Part shown: one piece after another, positions 33,510 through 42,254 of the stretch
How the letters are laid out: each line of letters starts with the position of its first letter
Position numbering within the stretch: position 1 is the first letter of the stretch
Assembly (NCBI RefSeq): GCF_946479755.1
Contig: NZ_CAMLHC010000001.1
Location: forward strand, 620,001-684,000
DNA length: 64,000 nt
Direction of reading: 5' to 3'
Origin: an uncultured Chitinophaga sp.
Lineage (GTDB): Bacteria; Bacteroidota; Bacteroidia; Chitinophagales; Chitinophagaceae
Notes under the pieces: model-generated
Database searches by the model: none
Told to the model about the DNA's origin: nothing
The model's input: only the letters and a program-made list of their open reading frames with translations
Program-made: the position numbers and the translations under genes

Positions 33510-34417
33510 TATTTGGATTGTTTCTGATGCGCGGTTTTGAAATGCTGCCGGATATGCTCCACGAAATGCCGTATGAGCGGATTTTGCCGGTCCAGGCAGG
33601 CCGCTTTCCAGGTCCGCTTCCGCAGCGGCGTCTGCAACGGCAGGGTAACAAGGTCCCTGCTTTTCAGGTACGGCGCGATAGCCCAGGTCGCAAATACACC
33701 AACACCCATACCGGCATGGATCATTTCAACGATCGCTTCGGTGAGTTGCAGCCGGGTAATGTCTTTGGGAGGTGATTGCCGGAAAAATTCCCGCATCATA
33801 TTATGGGTCCCGGCTTCTTCAGCCATATCATAAGTGAGCAAATGCTCTGTGGCAAAGTCTTCCGCTGCCAGCGATTTTTTCTGTCCCACAAAAGGATGGC
33901 GCCGTGGCAGCACAGCCACCACCTCGTCATGAAAGAGGGTATGCGTATGCACGCCGGCAGGAGCACGGCTGTCGCTGATGATGGCCACATCCAGCTCGCC
34001 GTTCATCAGCCAGGTCAACGGCTTCTGGGTGGCTGCTGCCACGATGGTGATCTCCACCTGCTGGTGGATGGATTTCAGCTCGCTCACCACCTGCGGCAAC
34101 CAGTGATAGCAGGTATAACATTCCGTACTGATACGCAGGGTATGCAGTTTGCCGCTGCGGCAGGCCTGTATGTCCTCCTGCAGCTGTGTCAGCTGGGGCA
34201 ATATCTTGCTGGCGCTTTCCATCACCCTCCGGCCGACAGGCGTCAGTAACAACTTTTTGTTGACCCGCTCGAAGACAGGCAGGCCCGCTCTCTTCTCCAG
34301 GTCTTTCAACTGATGACTCAGCGCCGACTGGGTGAGGTACATCTTGTCGGCCGCCCGGGTAAGGGAACCTTCCGCTACTATGTTGGCAACCAGCTGCAGA
34401 TCGTTAGTTGTAATCAT
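33509..34417 (-). CDS. LysR-family transcriptional regulator
   Basis: 302 residues. N-terminal winged HTH (~1-65: LQLVANIVAEGSLTRAADKMYLTQSALSHQLKDLEKRAGLPVFERVNKKLLLTPVGRRVM), then the periplasmic-binding-like effector domain (~90-295: LRISTECYTCYHWLPQVVSELKSIHQQVEITIVAA, GELDVAIISDSRAP, MIHAGMGVGVFATWAIAPYL). The pattern at CYTCYHWLP resembles MetR-like regulators, which is a hint at sulfur or methyl metabolism only. Divergent from the thioredoxin-fold gene with 86 bases between starts; a dyad at 34439-34458 lies in that gap. Confidence 0.94.
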   Translation of the reverse strand: MITTNDLQLVANIVAEGSLTRAADKMYLTQSALSHQLKDLEKRAGLPVFERVNKKLLLTPVGRRVMESASKILPQLTQLQEDIQACRSGKLHTLRISTECYTCYHWLPQVVSELKSIHQQVEITIVAAATQKPLTWLMNGELDVAIISDSRAPAGVHTHTLFHDEVVAVLPRRHPFVGQKKSLAAEDFATEHLLTYDMAEEAGTHNMMREFFRQSPPKDITRLQLTEAIVEMIHAGMGVGVFATWAIAPYLKSRDLVTLPLQTPLRKRTWKAACLDRQNPLIRHFVEHIRQHFKTAHQKQSK

Positions 34418-34438
34418 GAGTTGTTTTCATCAAAAGTA

Positions 34439-34483
34439 AGAAAACTATTCATTTTTCTCATGTTTGATCGGTAGCTACCTTTG
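34439..34483 (+). promoter_or_regulatory. LysR dyad and -7 element of the thioredoxin-fold gene
   Basis: AGAAAA (34439-34444) and TTTTCT (34453-34458) form a dyad, and TACCTTTG (34476-34483) is a perfect TAnnTTTG -7 element for the plus-strand gene. The dyad lies upstream of the promoter, as expected for a LysR activator site. Confidence 0.5.
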
Positions 34484-34503
34484 AAAAACAAAAATCAAGA
34501 CTT

Positions 34504-35094
34504 ATGCAAACAGCAATTAAACATTTTACCGGCCAACAGGTGGAAGAAGCATTTGCGCTGGCAAAAGCGGAGCAGCGTCCTTTGCTGATCGACTTCTGGG
34601 CAGACGATTGTAAAGGCTGTCAGCGCATGGATGCGGTGACCTATGAAGATGAACAGGTGCGTGACTACCTGGAGGAGCATTATGTGCTGGTGATGTTCAA
34701 CCTGAAGGAGGTGACGAAAGCCTTCGCCACCAAATACCTGACACGTGCGCTGATATGGGCGCCCACCTTTTTGGTGTATACGCCGGACGGTAGTGTCCTC
34801 CGGGAAGCGACAGGATACCTGCCGCCGCATCAGTTCCTGGCAGAACTGACCATTGGCCGGGCACTGCTGGCCATGCGCCGCGGCAAAGCGGCAGACGGAC
34901 TTTCGTTGCTGAACGGGCTGATCACCGACGCGCTGCATCCGGCGCTGCACCAGGAAGTGTTATACTGGCTGGGCGTTGCGGCGTTTTTTGCTGAAGGAAA
35001 ATCGTTCGATGCGCTGGTGCCTTACTGGCGAGAACTGCGGCAAACCTACCCGGACAGCCTGTGGGCAGAGCGGGCGGACACATTCCCCGGCTGA
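34504..35094 (+). CDS. Thioredoxin-fold protein with C-terminal helical extension
   Basis: 196 residues. A thioredoxin-like domain (~1-125) has DFWADDCKGCQRMD with redox-active CKGC, a PxxF-like region (APTFLVYTPDGSVL) with the cis-Pro, and GYLPPHQFLAELTIGRALL. The C-terminal ~70 residues are helical with a TPR-like pattern (HPALHQEVLYWLGVAAFFAEGKSFDALVPYWRELRQTYPDSLWAERA). No signal peptide, so cytosolic. The gene is divergent from LysR and is probably its target. It may serve as a disulfide reductase in the stress response; substrate unknown. Confidence 0.9.
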   Translation: MQTAIKHFTGQQVEEAFALAKAEQRPLLIDFWADDCKGCQRMDAVTYEDEQVRDYLEEHYVLVMFNLKEVTKAFATKYLTRALIWAPTFLVYTPDGSVLREATGYLPPHQFLAELTIGRALLAMRRGKAADGLSLLNGLITDALHPALHQEVLYWLGVAAFFAEGKSFDALVPYWRELRQTYPDSLWAERADTFPG

Positions 35095-35113
35095 CGAACA
35101 TGCTGCTGACAAC

Positions 35114-35150
35114 GTACAGCCCTTTCCGTTAATAATGGAAAGGGCTGTAC
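35114..35150. terminator. Bidirectional hairpin between convergent genes
   Basis: 14-bp perfect stem GTACAGCCCTTTCC / GGAAAGGGCTGTAC (35114-35127, 35137-35150) with a 9-base loop, between the thioredoxin and peroxidase stops. Only weak T runs flank it. Confidence 0.75.
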
Positions 35151-35171
35151 GGCGTATTATTAATAGTGTTT

Positions 35172-36302
35172 TTATTGTGGCAGCACCGGCCGTCTCATTT
35201 TGTAGGGCACACCGGTAACGGATTGTAAGAAAGCGATCAGCGCTTTTTTGTCGGCCGGTGTCAGATGCAGCGGCTGCATCAGCGGGTCGGTTTTAGGGAA
35301 CATCGGATCGTTCTCCCGGCCCGGCCGCGGTTTCATCATGTGCATGCCACTGTTGTAGATATTCAGAATGCCCTCCATGTTATCAAATAAACCGTTGTGC
35401 ATCCACGGACGGGTGAGCATTACATCGCGCAGGGATGGCGTTCGGAACTTACCCACATCGGCAGTGTCTTTGGTAACATGGTAGCGGCCAAGGTCTTCGT
35501 ACTTGCGGCCGTAGTAGGTAAGGCCGATATTGTGAAATTGTCCGTCCGTCAGGAATTGCCCGTTGTGACAGTTCATGCACCGTGCTTTGGTACGGAACAA
35601 ATGCATGCCCTGTATTTCTTCATCTGTCATTCGCTGATAGTTGCCGTTGAGAAACTGGTCAAACCGCGATGTACGGCTGTGGATCGTTTTTTCAAATGCC
35701 ACAATTGCTTTCACGATCAGATCAAAGTCAATATGGTCCGAGCCGTAAGCTTTCCGGAACAGTGCCTTGTAACCTTCGATCTTATTCAGCTTGGCGGCCA
35801 GCAAAGGCGGCTCCATATTCATCTCATGATGCGTGGCGATCGGGTTGATAGCCTGGTCCTCCAGGGAAGCGGAACGGCCGTCCCAGAAAAACGCATCGTG
35901 TATCCCTACATTCAGCAGCGATGGCGTATTACGGGTACCCTGAAGATGATCATGCCCCAGCGAAACGGTACGCCCGTCGCCCCAGGCGAGGTCCGGGTCA
36001 TGGCAACTGCTGCAGGATATCTGGTTGGAGCCGGACAAACGGGGATCAAAAAAGAGGGTTTTGCCCAGGTTGATCTCCGGATCTTCCAATAGCCTCGGGA
36101 GCGCCGTGTCCAAGGGGATGGCGGAAAATTCTTTCCATATCACGCCGCTGTCGATCGTGGGACGCGGCCACTCGCTGACAGGGCGGGCATATAACCGCCG
36201 CAGGCTGTCGCCTGTCAGCGGCACTTCCTGCGTGCCCCGGCGCAAAGCTGTTGTCAGCATCAGTAATAACAAAGAAGATAATATAACGGCAATTCGTTTC
36301 AT
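35172..36302 (-). CDS. Di-haem cytochrome c peroxidase / MauG-like protein
   Basis: 376 residues with a signal peptide (~1-20, AVILSSLLLLMLTTAL). Two c-type haem motifs: CSSCH (with SCSSCHDPDLAWGDGRTVS) and CMNCH (ARCMNCHNGQFLTDGQFHNIG). The peroxidase family signature around LGKTLFFDPRLSGS, NTPSLLNV, WDGRSASLEDQAINPI and KFRTPSLRDVMLTRPWMHNGLFDNMEGILNIYNSG is complete. The enzyme is periplasmic and either reduces H2O2 with cytochrome or, as MauG/MbnH, oxidises a protein partner. It is the last gene of the sigma/FecR/TonB-receptor island, after two uncharacterised envelope proteins, which makes a protein-modifying role with these neighbours possible. Confidence 0.93.
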   Translation of the reverse strand: MKRIAVILSSLLLLMLTTALRRGTQEVPLTGDSLRRLYARPVSEWPRPTIDSGVIWKEFSAIPLDTALPRLLEDPEINLGKTLFFDPRLSGSNQISCSSCHDPDLAWGDGRTVSLGHDHLQGTRNTPSLLNVGIHDAFFWDGRSASLEDQAINPIATHHEMNMEPPLLAAKLNKIEGYKALFRKAYGSDHIDFDLIVKAIVAFEKTIHSRTSRFDQFLNGNYQRMTDEEIQGMHLFRTKARCMNCHNGQFLTDGQFHNIGLTYYGRKYEDLGRYHVTKDTADVGKFRTPSLRDVMLTRPWMHNGLFDNMEGILNIYNSGMHMMKPRPGRENDPMFPKTDPLMQPLHLTPADKKALIAFLQSVTGVPYKMRRPVLPQ

Positions 36303-36319
36303 GAAAAGAACACAACGAT

Positions 36320-37879
36320 TTATAAATATAAGTTAAAGGCCAGCGATGACCACAGCTGGCTGGTCCCTGGTGCTGTAACAAACTGTTCCGAAGGTTGTAC
36401 GCTTCCCAGCGCCTGTATATACTTAACCCGTAGCGTTATGCCCGCAGGCAACGTATGGAAAACTTTCCGGGTAATATAAGAGGCCTGCCAGTCCAGCGAA
36501 GCTGCTGTGGCTCCATAATAGTAATAATCACGATACACTACCTCCCGTGAAAAAGCGGTCATTTGCGTAGGCAGGACATGCACACTGGTCGATAATGGCA
36601 GCTGTACGCCGCCGGCGAGCCGGGTATGAAAACGATCGCCATGCCGGTTTCGGTGCAGTTCCCCGAAAAGAACGGGCGTCAGCCTGCTGTAGCTCAACTG
36701 ATGCGCGGTAATATAGTCCTGTTTCTTTTCGTACTGCCATTGCAGTGATCCGCCCCATCCGGGTATCCAACCGCCCTCCCGGGCGCTGAGATGATTATAT
36801 TCGGCAGCCACCTGCTGGTATTGATAGCGATAGTTGCTGGCGTTCAGCGCCTGTACCAGCGGTGGCACGGCGTAACTGTTGAAATCTTCGCCGTTACGGA
36901 GCACCGCATGGAATTGTATGCTGTGCCGTAAACCCTGTTGCGCAAGTATATGCAGCTGGTAACGGTCAAGGGTATACGTGCCCCACCGTGTTTCTTTCAG
37001 TGAATTCTCGGGCGGAGGGGAGAAGACAGACTTTTCCCGGTCCCATCCCGCCTGTGTGCTGAAGTCCCATCCCGCATAATGATATTGGTGAAAGAGGGTA
37101 AGCCCGCTTTTCCGGATGCGGATATTCATTTCTTCTCCCTGACCACTCCGCGGTTGCATATACCCCATACCCATCATCAGCCAGGTGCGGCGTTCGGGAT
37201 AACTGTCGTAGTTGTGCTGGTACTGGGTGTTCTTGTACTGCACGGAAGTATTTTCGTAGCCATAGCCTATCATCGGTTGTATGCCCAGCCAGTGACGGCC
37301 GTTTCTCCAGGTGATTTCAGGCTGCACGGTGAGTGAAAACTGCCGTACGGACGGCCGTGGATCTACGGAGCGGAAGGCTGTCTGGTAGTGATAGGAAATA
37401 CCCGCGCCGGCGTACCACTTGTCAGGGCGCAGGGTGTAGGAAGCCAGCCCCTTCATCTGGTATAATTGCCGGTCATACTTGCCGGCTTTGCCGGCAGCAA
37501 AGTAGTAGGGACGGTTATCCGCTGCTACGCCGGAGAGCATCCAGGCAAGGCTGTCATCCCATGTACGGCTATACGTAAACTGACCGTATAATTTAAACCG
37601 GCCTGCTTCCTTAATACCTTCACTGCCAAACGCAGCTACCTTATGTTGCTGTGGTTCCTGCGCCAACCGGTAACCGCCGCTGGCCGCCGTGCCCTTCAGG
37701 GTAACGATGCCCACATTACCGGGCGCATAGTGTTGTAACAGGGTTACGCCCTGTGTGGCCTGCCGGAATTGCAGGACCGTAGCGCTATAGGTCAGCAGGC
37801 TATCCGAAGCGCCATCGCTTTGCGCGATGACGCCTGCAGATAATAGTTGGCAAGTGATAAGCAGATAAACTTTTTTCAT
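36320..37879 (-). CDS. Predicted outer-membrane beta-barrel protein (DUF6850-like)
   Basis: 519 residues. Signal peptide (MKKVYLLITCQLLSAGVIAQ). The rest is made of alternating amphipathic strands typical of an outer-membrane barrel (FKLYGQFTYSRTWDDS, GLASYTLRPDKWYAGAGISYHYQTAF, FSLTVQPEITWRNGRHWLGIQPMIGYGYEN, YQYQQVAAEYNHLSAREG) and ends in Leu/Phe strand LWSSLAFNLYL. It carries no plug domain and so is not a TonB receptor. I believe it matches the DUF6850 family, found in the same order with DUF4876 and peroxidase genes in other Bacteroidota, but could not check. It lies 17 bases from the peroxidase gene and 19 bases from the preceding lipoprotein. Confidence 0.8.
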   Translation of the reverse strand: MKKVYLLITCQLLSAGVIAQSDGASDSLLTYSATVLQFRQATQGVTLLQHYAPGNVGIVTLKGTAASGGYRLAQEPQQHKVAAFGSEGIKEAGRFKLYGQFTYSRTWDDSLAWMLSGVAADNRPYYFAAGKAGKYDRQLYQMKGLASYTLRPDKWYAGAGISYHYQTAFRSVDPRPSVRQFSLTVQPEITWRNGRHWLGIQPMIGYGYENTSVQYKNTQYQHNYDSYPERRTWLMMGMGYMQPRSGQGEEMNIRIRKSGLTLFHQYHYAGWDFSTQAGWDREKSVFSPPPENSLKETRWGTYTLDRYQLHILAQQGLRHSIQFHAVLRNGEDFNSYAVPPLVQALNASNYRYQYQQVAAEYNHLSAREGGWIPGWGGSLQWQYEKKQDYITAHQLSYSRLTPVLFGELHRNRHGDRFHTRLAGGVQLPLSTSVHVLPTQMTAFSREVVYRDYYYYGATAASLDWQASYITRKVFHTLPAGITLRVKYIQALGSVQPSEQFVTAPGTSQLWSSLAFNLYL

Positions 37880-37898
37880 ATCAGATCAAAGGTGCACC

Positions 37899-39236
37899 TC
37901 AGTTGGAAAATGCTTTCCCGGAAGCATCTGCCTTGATGGTAATGAAATCCACAGAAGAATTATTGGTGTCCTGCAGGATAACGCGGCCGGCACTACGCTG
38001 TTTCGTTTTGCGTAACAGGGCCTGGGAACTGTAAGAACCGTTGCTCACAAAATTGAAACCGGCGTCGAGGTCCAGTGGAAAACGTTTGGGACCACGTTTG
38101 TTGAGCGGTGTCTGTTTCATTTCCACGGCATCCAGTACCTGGATGTCTTTTTTAGGCAGCTGCATTTTCAGTTTGCCGGCGGCCACATTATCCGGTGTCT
38201 TGTATGACTTCCAGGTAGCCGTGGCCGCCTGGCTGCGGAAGATCATAATGCCTTCGCGACCGTTGTTGTCCAGCACCATGTCACGGTTGAAATTATGGAC
38301 CACGGCCAGGTGCGGTTTGTTGGTGTTCAGATCGGACGCCAGGGGGTTGATGCCTGGCTGATCGCCCATGTATACGTCGAAGTCGGCGCCCTGTAAATCG
38401 ACCGTCAGTTCCGGGTTGCGCACAGAGATGGTTTTACCATTGGCGTCCTGGTAGGGTGCTTTGTGGTTGATGGCGGTAGCGGCAATAATGATGCTGGCAC
38501 CGGGTTGTACCGGGTAGGTTTTACCGTCGCCGGGTATACGGAATAAAGAAGCGGCGTAAATGTAATCGGTATTGGGGTTGGTAGCCGCCATACCGGTGGC
38601 AACGGCCCAGTTCCACTGTCCGCTGGGCAATACCCAGGGTTTGGTGAAATCTATTTTTTCGAGCGCCGTCTCAATACCTTCCACCTGGCAGAGATACAGG
38701 CTGTCGGCATACAATACCTGGTCGGAGTTGTTGTACAGCTCTACAAACTGATCACGGAAAAGCGCGCCGTCTTTGGTATCTGAACCGGCGTAATAGATCT
38801 GTTTGATCAGCCAGGTGGTATTGCTGTTGCCGGTCCGCAGCTCAACGGTAAAATTATTCTGCGGCGCCATGGCTGCCTGTGCGTTGGCCGCACCGGAGAA
38901 GAACACGTTGCCGTCTGCTTTGATACCGGTGGCTGCTTCGTATGCCTGAGCCGATACGTCGAGGGTAACGGCAATGTTATAGCTGCCCGGGACCACGCTG
39001 TTGAAAGTCACCTGCCCGGCGTCGGTCTCCAGTACGCCCGTGTACTTTTGGCCTGTCACCACATTGGAGATGGTGACTTTGGCAGTTTTAAAGGAGATGT
39101 CGAGCTTGCCCATCTCTTCGGCCACTTTCAGTCCTACACTAATGGATACCGGCTGCAAGCCAGTATCGTTGTCTTTCTTACAGGCCGCCAGGAGCATAAT
39201 AAAGGCAATGGCTATACGAAACAGATTTTTCTGCAT
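37899..39236 (-). CDS. DUF4876-like lipoprotein
   Basis: 445 residues. Lipoprotein signal with lipid Cys19 (MLLAAC-KKDND), so anchored in the outer membrane. An N-terminal beta domain (GQKYTGVLETDAGQVTFNSVVPGSYNIAVTLDVSA) of carboxypeptidase-regulatory type is followed by a lamin-tail-like section (TWLIKQIYYAGSDTKDGALFRDQFVELYNNSDQVLYADSLYLCQVEG). The C-terminus contains GREGIMIFRSQAATATWKSYKTPDNVA and VDFITIKADASGKAF. This matches my memory of DUF4876. It is one of two uncharacterised envelope proteins between a signalling TonB receptor and a di-haem peroxidase. Likely surface-exposed cofactor or substrate-binding partner of the receptor; function unknown. Confidence 0.82.
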   Translation of the reverse strand: MQKNLFRIAIAFIMLLAACKKDNDTGLQPVSISVGLKVAEEMGKLDISFKTAKVTISNVVTGQKYTGVLETDAGQVTFNSVVPGSYNIAVTLDVSAQAYEAATGIKADGNVFFSGAANAQAAMAPQNNFTVELRTGNSNTTWLIKQIYYAGSDTKDGALFRDQFVELYNNSDQVLYADSLYLCQVEGIETALEKIDFTKPWVLPSGQWNWAVATGMAATNPNTDYIYAASLFRIPGDGKTYPVQPGASIIIAATAINHKAPYQDANGKTISVRNPELTVDLQGADFDVYMGDQPGINPLASDLNTNKPHLAVVHNFNRDMVLDNNGREGIMIFRSQAATATWKSYKTPDNVAAGKLKMQLPKKDIQVLDAVEMKQTPLNKRGPKRFPLDLDAGFNFVSNGSYSSQALLRKTKQRSAGRVILQDTNNSSVDFITIKADASGKAFSN

Positions 39237-39246
39237 GATGTATATT

Positions 39247-42200
39247 TTAGAATTTTAATGATATCTCACCGGATAAACTGACCGGTGTGGTTAATTTCCG
39301 AATGCTGTTGTTTTGTTCTATATAATCGTTGTAGAGAATGTTAAACACATTATAGGCACGCACGGAGAACCGTATTTTCTGCCGGATCTCCTTGGCTACC
39401 TGGAGATGTATGTTGAAATAAAACGGTTCGCTGCTTTCCGCTTCCACAGTACTGTAAGGGCCGAAGGCCTGGTGAATGGGATTGTTTACATCCGGCTTGA
39501 CCACCGGCGTATAACGGCCGTCGAGGTCCGCGTATCCGGTCAGTTCACCTGAGTTGGCCAGGTTCACCCGCCTTTTCTGCCAGACGAAATCTGTGGCTAT
39601 ATTGATAAAAAAGCCCAGCCGCGGAATGTGCGTCGTGGTGGTAAGCTTACTGGCCAGCGTCCAGTTTTTGTACTGGTCGGGAGGGTAGGTGGCATACCAG
39701 ACACGATACAAGGTGGCCATATCGTCGCCCGCCAGTTTTACCCGCTGCCGTGAATCGGAGAACCGGCTGTAGCTAAAAGAGGATACCAGGGAGAAGCTGG
39801 TCTGGATCGCTTTTATTTTGCTGGTGTTCACAAACCATTCCACGCCCATGTCTTTACTGACCGTGCTGTTGGCTACGGTGCTGTAACCCAGCCCTGAGCG
39901 GGTGATCATGCTGTCTGTCGGCCAGTAGGTGATACGGTCGTCCACGATTTTATGACCGTACACCGGCAAGGTGAACAACCGGTATTCCTGTGAAGTGGAG
40001 AAGCCATCCCGGTTGTGTTTGTAGTAGGCAAACAGGGAGCTGCTGATCAAAGGGCTGTTGTATTTGAGGCCCCATTCAAACTGGGTGGCTTTCATGGGCT
40101 TCAGATGACTGTTGTCCTGCAGGATTTTTTCGGTATACACCAGGTACACCCGTTTGCCGGGAGCGGGGTCGTATACCTGTAGCAGGGGAATGTCGAAATA
40201 GGTAGGCGCCGGGTAACGGTAAGCCATAGAAGGCGCTTTGGTTGCTATGCCGTAGCCGAAGGTCAGCCCCCAGCGTTCATTGAGCCGGTAGGAACTGTTA
40301 ATACGCGGTTGCAGTGTTCCCCAGCCGTTTTGCAGGTCCAGCCGCAGACCGGCATTCACCGCCAGTGTGCGGGCGCCGACACGGATATTGAGATTGTCCT
40401 GCACATAGTAACCGGTATTGACAATGGCGGGCAACAGGTCAAAACTGTAAGGACGCTGGTTTTGGTAACTGAGATTGGTATATCGCGGCGCCAGCGGGTC
40501 TACGATCACCCCCTGGCCGTTATTGGCAGACACGTACAGGTTGCCGCCGGCGCTGAGCCGGTGCAGCAGCTTCCCGGTGCTCACGGTGCCGCTGAGGCTC
40601 AGGTTGGCGTTGAAGTTGGCCGGCCTGCCCACGATGTGGTCCACAGCGGTGAAAATACCGGGGATATAATATCCTTCGTAAACCCCGGTGGTATCCTTAT
40701 CGCCTACGCCTTTCGGATTGCCGTTCATGGCAAACTGGGTATACGATTCCTGTTTGCCCGTGCTGTATCCCATACTCAGACTGATATTGTTCAGCAGTTT
40801 GTGGCGCAGGTTGATGGAAGTGCGGTTGCTGACAGAAAGCGTATAGTTTTTGACGTAAGTCATTTTAGCGGTATTGTCTTCCGGGTCCATTTTGATGTTG
40901 TCATCCCGGAATCCCAGGTTCACCGACAAAGTATTCTTTACGTCCCGCGCCAGGTAGTCTGTCCACATCAGGCCCAACGCGGTCCGTGCATATTGCTGGA
41001 TGCGGTTGCGTGGGTCTTCATTGCTTTTCAGGTAGTTGAGGGATACGTTCATAGCACCTCTCTTCCCGCCGAGGTCAAAACCTTTGGCCAGGGAGTACTG
41101 GGTAGAATACCCGCTGATGCCGAGGTTGAACTGATAAGGTGTTTTACCGGCCTGCCGGTCAATGATGACGGCGCCGTTAGTGATGTCGCCGTATTTGGCG
41201 GCGGCAATGCCGGAAATCACTTCGATGCGCTCGATGTTGTTGACGGGGATGTCTCTGAGGTCCAGGCCGGAGAAGGGCACGTCGAAGCTGCCACGGCCTG
41301 CCTGTGAAATGGTGCTTTTGCCATACATGCCAATGCTTTTGTTTTGCATATTGGCATTGTTGGATTGTAATATATCGTCGATGATAATAGCGGTGCCGAG
41401 GGAGTTGTTCTGGGCGGAAGCATTTTCTGCTGCCGTCCGCAGGGTCAGTGTTTGTATCCGATGCAGATCAGGCGCTTTGATCTCCTTGCCCGGAAGGTTG
41501 TTCAGGATGTCTGCCATACTGAAAGCCTGCGATTGCTCGATGGCTTCCCGGTCGAACAGGATGGAGGAGTTGGACTGGCTGCCTTTCTGGGTGGCGGTGA
41601 TTTGTACGCCTTCGAGCGCGAGACTAAGTTCCCGCATGGTGAATGTTTTACCACGGGAAAACACAGCACTGTCGATGGTTTCACGGATGCTTTGTTTTCC
41701 TACATAGGAAATACTGAGCTGCAACCGTGTAACGCCGGCGGGTATACGGATACTGAAACGCCCTTTTTCATCGGTAGCCAGCTGTTGGCTGGTTTCCGTC
41801 ACCTGCACGCTGGCAAATTCAAGCGGTTTGTTTCGTTCGTCGGTCACAGTTCCGGTAAAAGTGAGCGGTAGGGAAGACTGTACCGGCGTAACATTTGGTG
41901 CCGCTGTTGTTTTAGCCGGTTTGGGAAAGATCACCACCTGTGTTCCTTCCACGCGGAATCTAAGTCCTGTGCCCTCGAGCAGCTGTGTCAGTATATGCGT
42001 TGCCGTTTGCCTGCGGAAACTGGCTTCCTTTATCGTTATCTGCCTGGCGGCTGCGGGATTGTAGGTAAAGCGCAGGGAGGTTGCCCGGCTCAGCGTTTGC
42101 AACGCGTCGTCCAGCGTGCCTGCCGGAAGGGTGATGCTGATAGGCGCAGGGGCCTGCTGCCAGGCCTGTGCGGGGCAGGCAACGCCCAGTAACAGCAGCA

Positions 42201-42249
42201 TACACCACGTACTGCGCAGATATTTGTTGTACAGGTAAAAGATGTTCAT
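39247..42249 (-). CDS. TonB-dependent transducer with N-terminal STN domain
   Basis: 1000 residues from the ATG at 42249; the longer frame from 42267 starts with TTG and overlaps fecR. Signal peptide ~10-32, then an STN domain (~35-110: ISITLPAGTLDDALQTLSRATSLRFTYNPAAARQITIKEASFRRQTATHILTQLLEGTGLRFRVEGTQVVIF) that contacts FecR, a carboxypeptidase-regulatory-like domain (~130-220), a plug (LNNLPGKEIKAPDLHRIQTLTLR, GTAIIIDDILQSNNANMQ, VNNIERIEVISGIAAAKYGDITNGAVIIDRQAG) and a barrel ending LSGEISLKF. Together with the two upstream genes it forms a complete cell-surface signalling system; ligand binding outside activates the sigma factor. The downstream genes are the probable regulon. Confidence 0.94.
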   Translation of the reverse strand: MNIFYLYNKYLRSTWCMLLLLGVACPAQAWQQAPAPISITLPAGTLDDALQTLSRATSLRFTYNPAAARQITIKEASFRRQTATHILTQLLEGTGLRFRVEGTQVVIFPKPAKTTAAPNVTPVQSSLPLTFTGTVTDERNKPLEFASVQVTETSQQLATDEKGRFSIRIPAGVTRLQLSISYVGKQSIRETIDSAVFSRGKTFTMRELSLALEGVQITATQKGSQSNSSILFDREAIEQSQAFSMADILNNLPGKEIKAPDLHRIQTLTLRTAAENASAQNNSLGTAIIIDDILQSNNANMQNKSIGMYGKSTISQAGRGSFDVPFSGLDLRDIPVNNIERIEVISGIAAAKYGDITNGAVIIDRQAGKTPYQFNLGISGYSTQYSLAKGFDLGGKRGAMNVSLNYLKSNEDPRNRIQQYARTALGLMWTDYLARDVKNTLSVNLGFRDDNIKMDPEDNTAKMTYVKNYTLSVSNRTSINLRHKLLNNISLSMGYSTGKQESYTQFAMNGNPKGVGDKDTTGVYEGYYIPGIFTAVDHIVGRPANFNANLSLSGTVSTGKLLHRLSAGGNLYVSANNGQGVIVDPLAPRYTNLSYQNQRPYSFDLLPAIVNTGYYVQDNLNIRVGARTLAVNAGLRLDLQNGWGTLQPRINSSYRLNERWGLTFGYGIATKAPSMAYRYPAPTYFDIPLLQVYDPAPGKRVYLVYTEKILQDNSHLKPMKATQFEWGLKYNSPLISSSLFAYYKHNRDGFSTSQEYRLFTLPVYGHKIVDDRITYWPTDSMITRSGLGYSTVANSTVSKDMGVEWFVNTSKIKAIQTSFSLVSSFSYSRFSDSRQRVKLAGDDMATLYRVWYATYPPDQYKNWTLASKLTTTTHIPRLGFFINIATDFVWQKRRVNLANSGELTGYADLDGRYTPVVKPDVNNPIHQAFGPYSTVEAESSEPFYFNIHLQVAKEIRQKIRFSVRAYNVFNILYNDYIEQNNSIRKLTTPVSLSGEISLKF

Positions 42250-42254
42250 TTGTT

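Noticed and set aside
40309..41307. A 332-codon plus-strand frame opposite the STN receptor
   Set aside because: Antisense to a receptor with intact plug and barrel; composition of a shadow frame.
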